Shown here one piece after another: positions 25,477 to 34,313 of a stretch of DNA of 58,472 bases (position 1 is the first letter of the stretch; every line of letters begins with the position of its first letter). The stretch is from positions 197,477 through 255,948 of the forward strand of contig NZ_FNGC01000006.1 in NCBI RefSeq assembly GCF_900102785.1. Direction: 5' to 3'. The notes beneath the pieces are model-generated. The model saw only the letters and a list, made by a program, of their open reading frames with translations, searched no databases and was not told the DNA's origin. Source of the stretch: Arthrobacter sp. ok362 (lineage in GTDB: Bacteria > Actinomycetota > Actinomycetes > Actinomycetales > Micrococcaceae). A program made the position numbers and the translations under genes.

Positions 25477-25770
25477 GACCTGCACATCTACCACTACGCC
25501 CCGTACAAGGTGGGCGCGCAGCGGAAGCTGGCCAAGCCGCTCGGCGTCATGGCGTCATGGCGGCCGAGGTAGAGGAGCTCGTCGAGACCGGGGTGATGTT
25601 CGACCTGTACTAGACAGTGAAGGGGTCGGTGCGGATCTCGGACCGGTCCTTCAGCATCAAGAAGCTCGAGCCGCTCTACATGCCGGCCGGCCGGATCGGG
25701 GTCACTAACGCCGTCGATTCCATGGTCCAGTACAGCGTCTACCGGGACGAAAGTGACGCCCAAGGATGGC
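25477..25770 (+). pseudogene. TM0106-family RecB-like nuclease, internal fragment with two lesions
   Basis: An internal piece only: LHIYHYAPYKVGAQRKLAK, then EELVETGVMFDLY, then RISDRSFSIKKLEPLYMPAG. This matches the middle of TM0106-type RecB-like nuclease/helicase proteins. A tandem 8-bp duplication (GGCGTCAT at 25543-25550 and 25551-25558) shifts the frame; removing it joins LGVM directly to AAEVEE. An in-frame TAG follows DLY at about 25611. The N- and C-terminal parts of a protein normally over 1000 residues long are missing. Clearly dead. Confidence 0.7.
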
Positions 25771-25870
25771 GTGAAGCAATAATCGCACACCCCACCGACA
25801 GTCGTGGCGGTCCAGCCGGGGAACGGTGAGACCCCTGATGTCTGGCAGCTGCGTGGGTTGCTTTGACCGG

Positions 25871-26335
25871 CTAGCTCTCATCTGTGGCTTCTTGAGGCCG
25901 ATCGAGGTGCGGGGCGTTGAATACTACGGCTCCTGAGAGGGCGAGCAGCGCGGCGTTTGCCCAGAAGATCGCGCCGATGCCAAGGGGCACTGCCACGCCG
26001 CCTATGACCATCGGGATGAGGGTTTGTCCGAACCGGTTGGCGGTCAGGCGCATGCCGAGGGCGGACCCGTGCAGGTCTGGTGCAGTGTGAGAGATCACCC
26101 ATGCCATGGTGAGTGGCTGTGGCAGACTCAGGCCAACGCCGAGAAGGATCATCACGAAAACAGCGCCGGTGGGTCCTGCGAGGGGAAGTATTGCTAAGGC
26201 CGCTGCGGCGGCCGCCATGGAGGCCACGAGCAGTGGTTTACGGCCGAAACGCAGCAACATGCGGTTCATGCCGATCCTGCTTGCGGCGGTGACTGCGGCC
26301 CGCAGGGCGAGCAGCCAGCCCACTGTTATGACGTC
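25871..26335 (-). pseudogene. MFS transporter, C-terminal fragment
   Basis: About 155 residues of a major facilitator protein: the conserved loop MNRMLLRFGRKPLLVASM, then four to five hydrophobic segments (ILPLAGPTGAVFVMILLGVG, IPMVIGGVAVPLGIGAIFWA, ALLALSGAVVF). The N-terminal half, which should precede it, is absent; the frame breaks at about 26335. Probably non-functional. Confidence 0.6.
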
Positions 26336-26342
26336 AACTCCA

Positions 26343-26525
26343 ACATTGACCGCCTTGGCCGCCGGCTACCTCGTAGTGCGGCTTAGGGAGGACGACTCGC
26401 CCTCGCTGGAGATCGATGACCCCCGCTATCACGAGGTCAGGGTCTATTCCGCGGCTCCCCGGCCACAGAGGACCATGGACGAGGTTTCGGCCTGGCTCGA
26501 CGGACTCAAGCTGGCTTCTTCCTAG
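26343..26525 (+). pseudogene. Gene tail, possibly a LysR-type regulator C-terminus
   Basis: A short open stretch (LTALAAGYLVVRLREDD through VSAWLDGLKLASS) with coding-like composition that starts abruptly at the breakpoint beside the MFS fragment. The shape recalls the last 60 residues of a substrate-binding regulator. The identity is a guess. Confidence 0.3.
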
Positions 26526-26630
26526 GTAGGCCGCTCCAGGCCTTGAAAGTCCTCGACCTGTAGGGCAGTCAGGCGTGCTGCCGGCCATTTAGTCCCGCAA
26601 CCTCTGCGCGTACGGCTGCTTAGATTCGAG

Positions 26631-27347
26631 TCAGGCACGGTTCTGCATCTCTCCATCGATCCTGGCGTTGCGTGCGCTGATAAAACTATTGCTCTTGGCC
26701 AAGTAGTTCAGGTATTCGGTCTCGTTTTGCGGAACTGCCGGGGTGTTGAAGTTATCGAAGTCGTGGAAGAAGTCGATTTCCCCGTCATCCTTCAAGAGGT
26801 CCTGCAGCAGGAAAAAGTCGACGTACCCGTTGAAGTCGCAGAACAGGGCGAAGAATTCCTTGTACCTGAGCAGGACGTCTTCAAGTGGACTCCACTCCTG
26901 GCGGCCGTCGTAGTAGCGGCGGATGCATTCCAGGGTCAGGTCGAAACGGTCAGCGATCTTGCGGCTGAAGCCGCGGGCCCCGTTGATGGTCATCTTCCCG
27001 TCGACCTTGTTGCCCGGGAACACGATGGAGCTTCCAATCGTGTAGCCGGGCCACGCTGGCAGGTCCTCCGGCGGGATGTTCCTGATGATCCGTCCCGCCC
27101 GTTTTTGAAGTCGGGTTGTGATGGCGTCGCTGGCCATGAAATGGACACCATTCGAGGACCTGTGCACAAGGTACGCATCGGGTTCCGGTGCCAGATCAAA
27201 ACGCCCGCTTCCGCAGGGCAGCTTCTTGCTCCACAGCTTCCGGTGGTAGTCCTTCAGAGTCTTACTGTCAGAATCGGGATCTCTCCCTTGTGAATCGGAG
27301 TTGAAGTCAAAGGACGTGTCAATGTATTCGGTCATCTCGAGTTCCAT
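26631..27347 (-). CDS. Hypothetical protein, possibly DUF6994 family (238 aa)
   Basis: 238 residues from an ATG (a second ATG four codons later, MTEYIDTSFDF, is equally good). It is rich in Asp, Phe, Tyr and Arg, with no signal peptide. Notable segments are LKDYHRKLWSKKLPCGSGRF, YLVHRSSNGVHFMASDAI, NGARGFSRKIADRFDLTLEC and a C-terminal DYFFLQDLL-like aromatic patch. I associate this pattern with a family of about 230-residue proteins of unknown role, but did not check. The gene looks intact although it lies among broken ones. Confidence 0.55.
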   Translation of the reverse strand: MELEMTEYIDTSFDFNSDSQGRDPDSDSKTLKDYHRKLWSKKLPCGSGRFDLAPEPDAYLVHRSSNGVHFMASDAITTRLQKRAGRIIRNIPPEDLPAWPGYTIGSSIVFPGNKVDGKMTINGARGFSRKIADRFDLTLECIRRYYDGRQEWSPLEDVLLRYKEFFALFCDFNGYVDFFLLQDLLKDDGEIDFFHDFDNFNTPAVPQNETEYLNYLAKSNSFISARNARIDGEMQNRA

Positions 27348-27601
27348 AAGGTGTCCCCCTGCTCGTGTGGCTCCGCATGGCAGAAGCGGCGGGCTGAACC
27401 AGCGTAGCCGGTGGCCGGAATGCTCTCCTGCACTGCATTGATTATCTCTGTGGTCCGAGGGGAATGCGGGTGATTACGGAGTGCGACACGGCCTCGGCGC
27501 CATGTCTTGACGATACGAGTAAGGCGTGAGGCGGTCGGAGCAGACACGCGGCACCATCATGCGACGTCTGTCATGGCCTTCGCTGTCAGCAGGACCTGCG
27601 G

Positions 27602-27770
27602 GTGGGGGAGTGGCGTTCCACGCCGCCGTTGGTGCGGACAGCGCGCTACATCGGCATCGAGCTCAAGACGGGCAAGTTCTCGACCGAATACGCCGGCAAG
27701 CTCAATTTCTACGTCGCGTTCGTCTTTGATGTGCTCCGCCAGGCCAATGACCAAGATCATGGACCGGCTT
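27602..27770 (+). pseudogene. YhcG / DUF1016 PDDEXK nuclease fragment
   Basis: The stretch RYIGIELKTGKFSTEYAGKL, followed by FYVAFVFDVLRQANDQ, is the nuclease core of YhcG-type proteins, with E-L-K as part of the PDDEXK active site. Neither the N-terminal DUF1016 domain nor a proper C-terminus is present, so it is a remnant. The region 27348-28006 contains nothing else recognisable. Confidence 0.65.
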
Positions 27771-28006
27771 CAAGAATTGCGCCTGCGACGGGCTCACCTC
27801 CCCATCCAAGATAAGGCAGCACTGCCCCAAGTCTTAGCAGGGGCAGGGGCAGGGACCCTCGACCGACTAGCGCCGGATGATGCCCCGGTTTGTTTCGAGC
27901 AAGGCATCGGGCCCACCCGTGGACGAGCCCGCATTGGCACCGGCCATCGCCGGCCGAAGACCCGAGCGGCTATCCCAAGTTTACGTGTCTCATTTCATAT
28001 GAATCG

Positions 28007-28035
28007 TTGATTTTATAAAATATAAAAGCTACAGT
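28007..28035 (+). promoter_or_regulatory. Predicted promoter and GntR operator of the catabolic cluster
   Basis: TTGATT (28007-28012) and TACAGT (28030-28035) are 17 bp apart. Between them lies TTTTATAAAATATAAAA (28011-28027), including a perfect 10-bp palindrome and the 9-mer ATAAAATAT (28015-28023). The same 9-mer forms the left half of the 16-bp palindrome over the gntR start at 37372. The location between the hexamers suits repression by steric block. Confidence 0.55.
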
Positions 28036-28079
28036 CATCTGCAACCCGGGAAGTGCCCGGTGGTAAAACGGAGGCCCTT

Positions 28080-29429
28080 ATGGACGACTCAACGACGAGC
28101 ACATCTATCCCGCCAAACGCGCTGGCCATAGATCCCGATTTGTATGTCTCTACTCCCCGGCAGCAGCGGAGAGTTCTCCTTTCGAGCCTGGTCGGGGCTT
28201 TGATCGAGTGGTACGACTTCTACCTGTTCGGTATCGCGTCCGCGATGGTGTTTAACGTCCTGTTCTTCCCGCAGTTTGATCCGCTGGTGGGTACGCTGCT
28301 GGCCTTCATCACACTGGCTGTTGGGTTCTTCGCTCGGCCACTGGGTGGCGCCATTTGGGGCCATTACGGCGACAAAGTTGGCCGGAAACAAATGCTCGTT
28401 CTGTCCATCCTGGCTATGGGTGTCTGCACCACGGCCATGGGTTTGCTTCCCACGTACGCCCAAATTGGCGTCGCAGCGCCGGTTTTGTTGCTGGTCCTCC
28501 GCCTCGTTCAGGGCATCGCTGCCGGCGGCGAATGGGGCGGAGCAGTTCTGATGGCCATGGAACACTCACCCAAGCGCCGCGGCTTCTCCAGCAGCTTCCC
28601 GCAGATGGGGCTGACCGGCGGAATCCTCGTTGCCAATGGCGTGTTCGCTCTGGTCGCCGGGATGATGCCCGAGGATCAGCTGCTGGCCTGGGGATGGCGG
28701 ATTCCTTTCCTGCTTTCGGCCGTTCTCGTCATGATCGGTTTGTGGATCCGCCTCGGTGTCAGTGAAAGTCCGGTCTTCCTCGCCGAACAGAGAAAACAGG
28801 CGCAGGCGCCCTCCCAGAGGAAGGCGCCGCTGGTGGAGGTGTTCAGGCACCCCCGGACTCTGATCGTCACCATTCTGCTGGTCATTGGGCCCTTTGCAGT
28901 CAGCGCCGTGTATCTGACGTTCGCCGCATCCTACGGTCTGCAGGTGGGCTTTTCCCGGTCCGATTTGCTGACAGCCTCCATCGTCGCAGCGGCCGTCGGC
29001 GTAATCGGCCAGCCAATCTTCGCGACCTGGTCCGACTACATTGGCCGTAAGAAAGTCGTGGGCCTCGGCCTTATTCTGCAGGCAGTCACGGGTGTGATCT
29101 TCTTTGCCCAGATGAACGCCGGAAGCGTCGCGGGACTTTACTGGTCCATCTCCCTCATCGCTATCGCCCATGCGATTTGCTACGCACCCCTGGCGGCATG
29201 GTTGGGCGAACTGTTTCCCACGCATCTCCGTTACACCGGTTCCTCGATGGGCTACCAGATCGCGGGCACCTTGGGCGGCGGGCTGACCCCGGCCGTCTGT
29301 ACCTGGCTGCTCATCACCGCGGGCGGTGCCCCCCATTCCGAACTCGTCGTCATCTTTGCCGCGGCCGCGAGCCTGCTGTCACTAGTTGGGGTGCTGATGG
29401 CCAAGGAAACCTACAAAGCAAAGCTCTAG
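28080..29429 (+). CDS. MHS-family metabolite:proton symporter
   Basis: 449 residues from ATG 28080, with ACGGAGG about 6 nt upstream; the earlier in-frame GTG is unlikely. A 12-helix major facilitator protein. The start of helix 1, ALIEWYDFYLFGIAS, and the first cytoplasmic loop, GHYGDKVGRKQML, are typical of the metabolite:H+ symporter group (ShiA, ProP, KgtP-like), which import organic acids, betaines or aromatic acids. RLVQGIAAGGEWGGA and the second loop SDYIGRKKVV fit too. As first gene of the cluster it probably imports the substrate, likely an organic acid; specificity cannot be read off. Confidence 0.9.
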   Translation: MDDSTTSTSIPPNALAIDPDLYVSTPRQQRRVLLSSLVGALIEWYDFYLFGIASAMVFNVLFFPQFDPLVGTLLAFITLAVGFFARPLGGAIWGHYGDKVGRKQMLVLSILAMGVCTTAMGLLPTYAQIGVAAPVLLLVLRLVQGIAAGGEWGGAVLMAMEHSPKRRGFSSSFPQMGLTGGILVANGVFALVAGMMPEDQLLAWGWRIPFLLSAVLVMIGLWIRLGVSESPVFLAEQRKQAQAPSQRKAPLVEVFRHPRTLIVTILLVIGPFAVSAVYLTFAASYGLQVGFSRSDLLTASIVAAAVGVIGQPIFATWSDYIGRKKVVGLGLILQAVTGVIFFAQMNAGSVAGLYWSISLIAIAHAICYAPLAAWLGELFPTHLRYTGSSMGYQIAGTLGGGLTPAVCTWLLITAGGAPHSELVVIFAAAASLLSLVGVLMAKETYKAKL

Positions 29430-29465
29430 GGACTCCGCCCAAACCAGAGTCCAAAAAGGAAAACA

Positions 29466-30626
29466 ATGACTATCACAGACTTGAGTGCTGCCCCGGTGGC
29501 CACCGGCTCCAAACTCGGGGTTATTGACGTAGATTTCCACCCAATGCCCCTGCCCACGGACCCGCAGGTGGCCGATCATCTCCCGCAGCAGTGGAAGGAA
29601 TACATCAGCCGGTATGGTCTGGGTGCCATGGGTGGCGGCGTCTACCCCTCCCAGCGGGAATTCACCCACCGGCTCGACGCCGTGGATGACAACGGACGGG
29701 TTGGTCTGGATCCGCATCTGGCGGTCGAACAAGTGCTTGCCCCCTTCGATATGACGGCTGCTGTCCTGACCTGCCCGCAGACCTACATCATCACCAACGG
29801 CGGGGCCAACATGCCCCACAAGCTGGCTACCAGCCTCTACCGCGCCTACAACAACGCGTTGGCCGAGACCTGGTGCGCAGCGGATGACCGGTTCAGGGCC
29901 TCAGTCACGGTGGCCCGTGACCTGCCCGGCGGCGAGCGGGAGATCCAGCGCTGCAAGGAGGGTAAATTCGGAGACAAGTTTGTGCAGGTACTGATGTCTC
30001 CTTCCGGCCAGGACCCGTTGGGAAAGCGCCGCTACTGGCCCATCTTCGAGGCCTGCGAAAACTACGACATCCCGCTGTCCTTCCACGTCCCGGGTATGGG
30101 ACGGCAGCCCACGGGGGCCGGGCGCCAGAACTTCTACGCTGAAACCCACGCGGCCTTCGGAGTCCTGCCCCTTGCTTTGGTTCCCAGCCTCATTTTCGAG
30201 GGCGTATTCGACCGCTTCCCGAAGCTCAAGATCGCCATGCTCGAGATGGGATGGGACTGGGTAGCCCCGTACAGCTGGCGCTTGGACGCAACTTGGGAGA
30301 AGCTCCGCCACGAACTTCCGCATCTGCAGCGCAAGCCCTCGGAGTACCTCAAGGAACACTTCTGGTTCAGCACCCAGCCTCTTGAGGAACCTGAACGGCC
30401 CGACATGCTCGAAGGCGTATTCGGCATGTTCGAAGACTCAGGGTTCGCTGACAGGCTGATGTTCTCCTCGGACTACCCCCACTGGGACTACGACTCGCCT
30501 TACGAGTCCGTGCCGGAGAGCTTCCCCGAAGATCGCCGCCGCCGCATCCTCGGTGAGAACGCCAGCAAGCTTTACGGTATCCCGCTCCGTGAAAACAGCG
30601 GCCTGCCCTCCCCGACAGGGGAGTGA
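29466..30626 (+). CDS. Amidohydrolase-superfamily protein, copy 1 (ACMSD-like fold)
   Basis: 386 residues. A TIM-barrel metal enzyme of the amidohydrolase_2/ACMSD clan, a clan with decarboxylases and C-C hydrolases. Putative metal ligands: Asp 23 and His 25 (DVDFH, where ACMSD has HxH), His 207 (LSFHVPG) and Asp 336 in SSDYPHWDYD, with Glu 260 in MLEMGWDW. It shares this layout with the protein at 32422, with ligands at almost the same positions, so the two are paralogues. They flank an FMN oxidase and a Rieske protein. One known superfamily member, PtmU3 of platensimycin biosynthesis, is a diiron monooxygenase, so oxygenase activity is possible; decarboxylase or hydrolase activity is the conservative reading. 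Confidence 0.85.
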   Translation: MTITDLSAAPVATGSKLGVIDVDFHPMPLPTDPQVADHLPQQWKEYISRYGLGAMGGGVYPSQREFTHRLDAVDDNGRVGLDPHLAVEQVLAPFDMTAAVLTCPQTYIITNGGANMPHKLATSLYRAYNNALAETWCAADDRFRASVTVARDLPGGEREIQRCKEGKFGDKFVQVLMSPSGQDPLGKRRYWPIFEACENYDIPLSFHVPGMGRQPTGAGRQNFYAETHAAFGVLPLALVPSLIFEGVFDRFPKLKIAMLEMGWDWVAPYSWRLDATWEKLRHELPHLQRKPSEYLKEHFWFSTQPLEEPERPDMLEGVFGMFEDSGFADRLMFSSDYPHWDYDSPYESVPESFPEDRRRRILGENASKLYGIPLRENSGLPSPTGE

Positions 30627-31840
30627 CAGCCGTGCCAATCAACGACGCACTCGGCCGGCGCCGACGGGCAACAGTCCTCAACTATGACGACGCCCGGGAG
30701 CGCGCCAGAAAACAGCTCCCACTGGCCATCTTCGACTACGTCGACGGCGGCGCCGAAGACGAAGTCACCCTGCGGAGAAATGTCCAGGGGTTCCGGGACC
30801 TTGCTTTCGAACCCCGTGGGGCGACCTGGGTTGAGAAACCGGACCTGCGAACTAACCTGCTGGGGCTTGACCTCTCGATGCCGATCCTCACAGCACCCTG
30901 CGGGGGCATGCGCCTCGTGCATCCGGACGGGGATCTCGGCATCGCAGCCGCGGCTTCAAAGGCCGGCATCGCCCACGTGGCGACCTCGGCGTCCGGATAC
31001 ACCCTGGAAGAAATCGCGGAGACGCCCGGTCCTCAGTGGTTCCAGGCATACAAATTCGCCAGCCAGGACGCCATGAGGTCCCTCATCGGCCGCGCCAAAA
31101 CGGCGGGCTATGAAGGGCTCGTCGCAACCATCGACACCAGTGTGTCCGGTAACCGCGAAAAAGACTTCCGCAATGGCTTCAGCTACAACATGAGCATCAA
31201 TCCCTCCAACGTGTTCCGGATGGCTCCCAAGATGATCAGCCGGCCGGGTTGGGTATACCGGTTCATGCGAGACGGAATGCCGTTTGTACTGCCCAACACC
31301 GCCGACCTCACGGCAGACGGCAAACCCATGGAACTCACCGAAATGATCCGCACAGGAAGAGAATCTCATTCCCCCTCTTGGGAAGACATTGCCTGGATGA
31401 GGGCGAACTGGGACGGGCCGCTGATCATCAAAGGCATCCTCAGCACCGCGGATGCCCGCACAGCGGCCCAGCTCGGCGTGGACGGAATCATCGTCTCAAA
31501 CCACGGCGGCCGCCAACTCGACGGCGCTCCCGCCTCCATAGCCGTACTTCCCCAGATCGTCGAGGCCGTCGGCGACGACGTGACCGTCATCCTCGACAGC
31601 GGAATACGGCGCGGAAGCGACGTCCTGAAGGCTCTCGCTCTCGGCGCAAAGGCAGTAATGGTAGGCCGGCTCCCCGCCTGGGGGCTGGCGGTCGACGGAC
31701 AAGCGGGCGTGTCCCACGTGCTGGAAATAACCCGCACGGAAATGATTCGCACCATGCGCCTCCTTGGATGCTCATCAACCCACGAACTGAATCCTTCCTG
31801 GCTCAGCAAACAACCCCTCGCCGGCGCCGTTGCCCCGTAA
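30623..31840 (+). CDS. FMN-dependent alpha-hydroxy-acid oxidase/dehydrogenase
   Basis: 405 residues if started at the GTG overlapping the previous stop; a GTG three codons later is equally possible. An FMN beta/alpha barrel of the lactate monooxygenase / glycolate oxidase / mandelate dehydrogenase family. Visible: IFDYVDGGAEDE near the start, PILTAPCGGM, the FMN-contacting Lys 270 in LIIKGI, the catalytic His 294 and Arg 297 in SNHGGRQLDGA, and DSGIRRGSD. It oxidises a 2-hydroxy acid to a 2-keto acid. In this cluster that would turn a hydroxy acid, perhaps one released by the lactonase, into the keto acid that the HpcH-type aldolase can cleave. Confidence 0.92.
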   Translation: MTAVPINDALGRRRRATVLNYDDARERARKQLPLAIFDYVDGGAEDEVTLRRNVQGFRDLAFEPRGATWVEKPDLRTNLLGLDLSMPILTAPCGGMRLVHPDGDLGIAAAASKAGIAHVATSASGYTLEEIAETPGPQWFQAYKFASQDAMRSLIGRAKTAGYEGLVATIDTSVSGNREKDFRNGFSYNMSINPSNVFRMAPKMISRPGWVYRFMRDGMPFVLPNTADLTADGKPMELTEMIRTGRESHSPSWEDIAWMRANWDGPLIIKGILSTADARTAAQLGVDGIIVSNHGGRQLDGAPASIAVLPQIVEAVGDDVTVILDSGIRRGSDVLKALALGAKAVMVGRLPAWGLAVDGQAGVSHVLEITRTEMIRTMRLLGCSSTHELNPSWLSKQPLAGAVAP

Positions 31841-31858
31841 GCAGAAAGCGAACACGAA

Positions 31859-32425
31859 ATGAACGAAGCAACAGCTTCCGTCAAGAAACCCCAGAAGTTT
31901 GTGGTGGCCAGGGCAGAAGAGATACCACCGGGTAGCCGCCTCATCGTCGACGTCGGCGGCCGCGAAGTGGGCATCTTCAATATCAAAGGCTCCTACTACG
32001 GCATGCTCAACCGCTGCCCCCACGTCGGCGGACCCCTGAGCCAGGGACAACTCGTCAACTCCGTAACGGCCACAGTCCCCGGAAAAATCACCCTGGACGA
32101 ATCACAGGATCTGCTCACCTGCCCCTGGCACAACTGGGAGTTCGACATCAAAACCGGGCAGTCCTATTGGGACCCCAAACACATGCGCGCCCGCCCCTTT
32201 ACCGTGAACGTTGAAGCCGGCACGGACGTGGCAGAACAAGTCGACGGCGGAAGCGTGGGGCGAATCAAAGGCCCCTACCAGGCCGAAACGATCGAAGTGT
32301 CAATCGAATCCGACTACGTCGTTCTGTCGATGCGGCCCCAACGCCCCGGAACCGCCGCCAAACCCGGCGCCTGCGCACCCCCGCCCACTGCGACCACCGA
32401 AATGAAAGTAGAGGTCAGGCCATGA
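31859..32425 (+). CDS. Small Rieske [2Fe-2S] protein
   Basis: 188 residues. Rieske cluster ligands are Cys 53 and His 55 (RCPHVGGPL) and Cys 88 and His 91 (CPWHNWEFD). There is no C-terminal catalytic domain with the His-His-Asp mononuclear iron site, so it is not a ring-hydroxylating oxygenase by itself; it is an electron carrier or a partner subunit. It is longer than a usual Rieske ferredoxin (about 105) because of a 32-residue loop between the ligand pairs and a Pro/Ala-rich tail. Its stop overlaps the start of the second amidohydrolase-fold gene, which suggests the two proteins work together. Confidence 0.9.
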   Translation: MNEATASVKKPQKFVVARAEEIPPGSRLIVDVGGREVGIFNIKGSYYGMLNRCPHVGGPLSQGQLVNSVTATVPGKITLDESQDLLTCPWHNWEFDIKTGQSYWDPKHMRARPFTVNVEAGTDVAEQVDGGSVGRIKGPYQAETIEVSIESDYVVLSMRPQRPGTAAKPGACAPPPTATTEMKVEVRP

Positions 32426-33510
32426 CCACACCCCTTCTCGCCGGCATGAAACGCAGCACCCTGTGGACCGGCACTGTCATCGACTGCGACGTCCATGCCA
32501 ACGTGCCCTCCATCGAGACACTCTTCGACTACATGGATCCCGTATGGGTCCAGGGGACCCAGGAACGCGGCTGGCACGGACCCACCGGCCCGCGCCTGAG
32601 CTACCCGCCCGGGGCCGCCACCACCGCGCGGGACGAATGGCGCCACGACGGCCTGATGCCCGCGTCAAAGCTGTCAATGCTCCAAAACGACATCCTTGAT
32701 CCCTGGCAGGTCGACCGCGCCGTCCTCAACTGCTACTACGGCATTGACTCCCTGCGTCACCCCGACTGGGCGGCCGCACTGGCCTCCGCCGTGAACAACT
32801 GGATCATCGCCGAATGGCTGGACAAGGACCCCCGCCTCGTGGCATCACTCGTGATCCCGGCACGAGACCCGATCGCAGCGGCAGCAGAAATAGACCGCGT
32901 AGGATCCCACCCGGGCTTTGTCCAGGTCATGCTCCCAGTACGGTCAGAACGCCTGTACGGTCAGCGGATCTTCAACCCCATCTACGAAGCTGCCACCCGC
33001 AATGACCTCGTGATCGGGCTCCACTGGGGCGGCACTACAGAGGACGCACCCTCCCCGACCGGGTATGCCTCGTGGTACGCCGAGCAGTACGCGGCCGAAA
33101 CCCAGGTCTACATTGCCCAGCTCACCAGCATGGTCTTCGAAGGGACATTCCAAAAGTTCCCCGCCCTGAGAGTCGCAGTCATGGAAGGCGGATTCAGCTG
33201 GGTCCCCACCTGGGGTTGGAGCATGAACAAGAAGTGGAAGGGCCTGCGTCGCGAAACACCGTGGGTCGACCGCCTCCCCCTTGAGATCATCAGGGACCAC
33301 GTACGGTTCTCAGTGGCCCCCGCAGATCTCGGCTCGCCGGAACATTCCCAGCGGATCATTGAGTGGCTCGGCTCCGAAGACCTGCTCATGTTTGCAACAG
33401 ACTATCCACACCGTCACGACGACGACATCGACGAACTCCTCGCCATCATCCCCGCCACGATGAAACCCAAGCTGATGTCCGAAACTGCCCGGGCCTGGTA
33501 CAAACTGTGA
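32422..33510 (+). CDS. Amidohydrolase-superfamily protein, copy 2 (ACMSD-like fold)
   Basis: 362 residues, starting inside the Rieske gene's stop (ATGA). Same clan as the protein at 29466 but quite diverged. Putative ligands: Asp 23 and His 25 (DCDVH), His 201 (GLHWGG), Asp 327 in FATDYPHRHDDD, and Glu 255 in VMEGGFSW. Pairs of such proteins around a Rieske gene suggest a heteromeric enzyme that needs electrons. Substrate unknown. Simple hydrolase or decarboxylase function remains possible. Confidence 0.85.
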   Translation: MTTPLLAGMKRSTLWTGTVIDCDVHANVPSIETLFDYMDPVWVQGTQERGWHGPTGPRLSYPPGAATTARDEWRHDGLMPASKLSMLQNDILDPWQVDRAVLNCYYGIDSLRHPDWAAALASAVNNWIIAEWLDKDPRLVASLVIPARDPIAAAAEIDRVGSHPGFVQVMLPVRSERLYGQRIFNPIYEAATRNDLVIGLHWGGTTEDAPSPTGYASWYAEQYAAETQVYIAQLTSMVFEGTFQKFPALRVAVMEGGFSWVPTWGWSMNKKWKGLRRETPWVDRLPLEIIRDHVRFSVAPADLGSPEHSQRIIEWLGSEDLLMFATDYPHRHDDDIDELLAIIPATMKPKLMSETARAWYKL

Positions 33511-34280
33511 CCGTCTACAGCCATCCCAACAGGCTCAAAGCCATCCTGGCCGGCGGCGAGACGGCGGTGGGCTTCTCCTGCGCTCTGGGCAGCGCGCAGA
33601 TTGCCGAAGAATTCGCCATGGCCGGATTCGACTTCATCTACATCGATCAACAGCACGGGCTGACATCCCAGGAAACCCTGATCGAGATGCTCAGGGCCGT
33701 CGCACGCAGTGAAACGACCCCTCTGGTGCGGGTCGCCGCCAATGACCCGGCACTCATTGGGACCGCCCTCGACGCGGGCGCGGAAGGCGTCATCGTGCCC
33801 ATGATCAACAACGCGGACGAGGCCAGGCGCGCGGCGCAGGCCTGCCGCTACCATCCCCGGGGCATCAGGAGTTGGGGTCCGATCCGGGCGCGCTACGGCC
33901 TCGGACCGGATCCTCAAACCGTCAATCAGGAAGTGCTCTGCCTGGTCATGATTGAGACCAGGGAAGGCCTCATGAACCTCGAGGAGATCCTCGACACCCC
34001 AGGCGTCGACGGCGTCTACATCGGCCCCGCCGATTTGGGAGTGAGCCTCGGCGGCCAACCCCATAGCTTCGAACAGTCCAGTGACCCACTACAGATCGAA
34101 GCCATCGACAGGATCCGCCAAGCGTGTGCCAAAAGAGGCAGGATCGTCGGGCTCAGCGGTGACCCCGAGCATCTCGCCGCCCAAGGCTTCAACATGATCA
34201 CCGCCGCCCTGGACTTCGCCATGATCCGCAAAGCCATCAGCGAAGTGCGCCGCCCGGCCACCGTCGCTGCAGGCCGCTAA
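33507..34280 (+). CDS. HpcH/HpaI-family aldolase
   Basis: 257 residues from the GTG overlapping the previous stop. Class II pyruvate aldolase fold: metal and substrate residues in FIYIDQQHGL (Asp 47, His 50), LVRVAANDP with the conserved arginine, VMIETREGL with the metal-binding glutamate, and GPADLGVSLG. Members cleave 4-hydroxy-2-keto acids to pyruvate (or a related keto acid) plus an aldehyde, as at the end of 4-hydroxyphenylacetate degradation. Here it would be the carbon-carbon cleaving step of the pathway. Confidence 0.92.
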   Translation: MTVYSHPNRLKAILAGGETAVGFSCALGSAQIAEEFAMAGFDFIYIDQQHGLTSQETLIEMLRAVARSETTPLVRVAANDPALIGTALDAGAEGVIVPMINNADEARRAAQACRYHPRGIRSWGPIRARYGLGPDPQTVNQEVLCLVMIETREGLMNLEEILDTPGVDGVYIGPADLGVSLGGQPHSFEQSSDPLQIEAIDRIRQACAKRGRIVGLSGDPEHLAAQGFNMITAALDFAMIRKAISEVRRPATVAAGR

Positions 34281-34313
34281 GAAAAAGCCTCCAATCCTTT
34301 TGAAAGGCAAGCT

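Noticed and set aside
29901..30359. Minus-strand ORF inside amidohydrolase copy 1
   Set aside because: Antisense shadow of a conserved gene.
31859..32425. Rieske non-heme iron ring-hydroxylating oxygenase alpha subunit
   Set aside because: 188 residues only; no His-His-Asp mononuclear iron domain.
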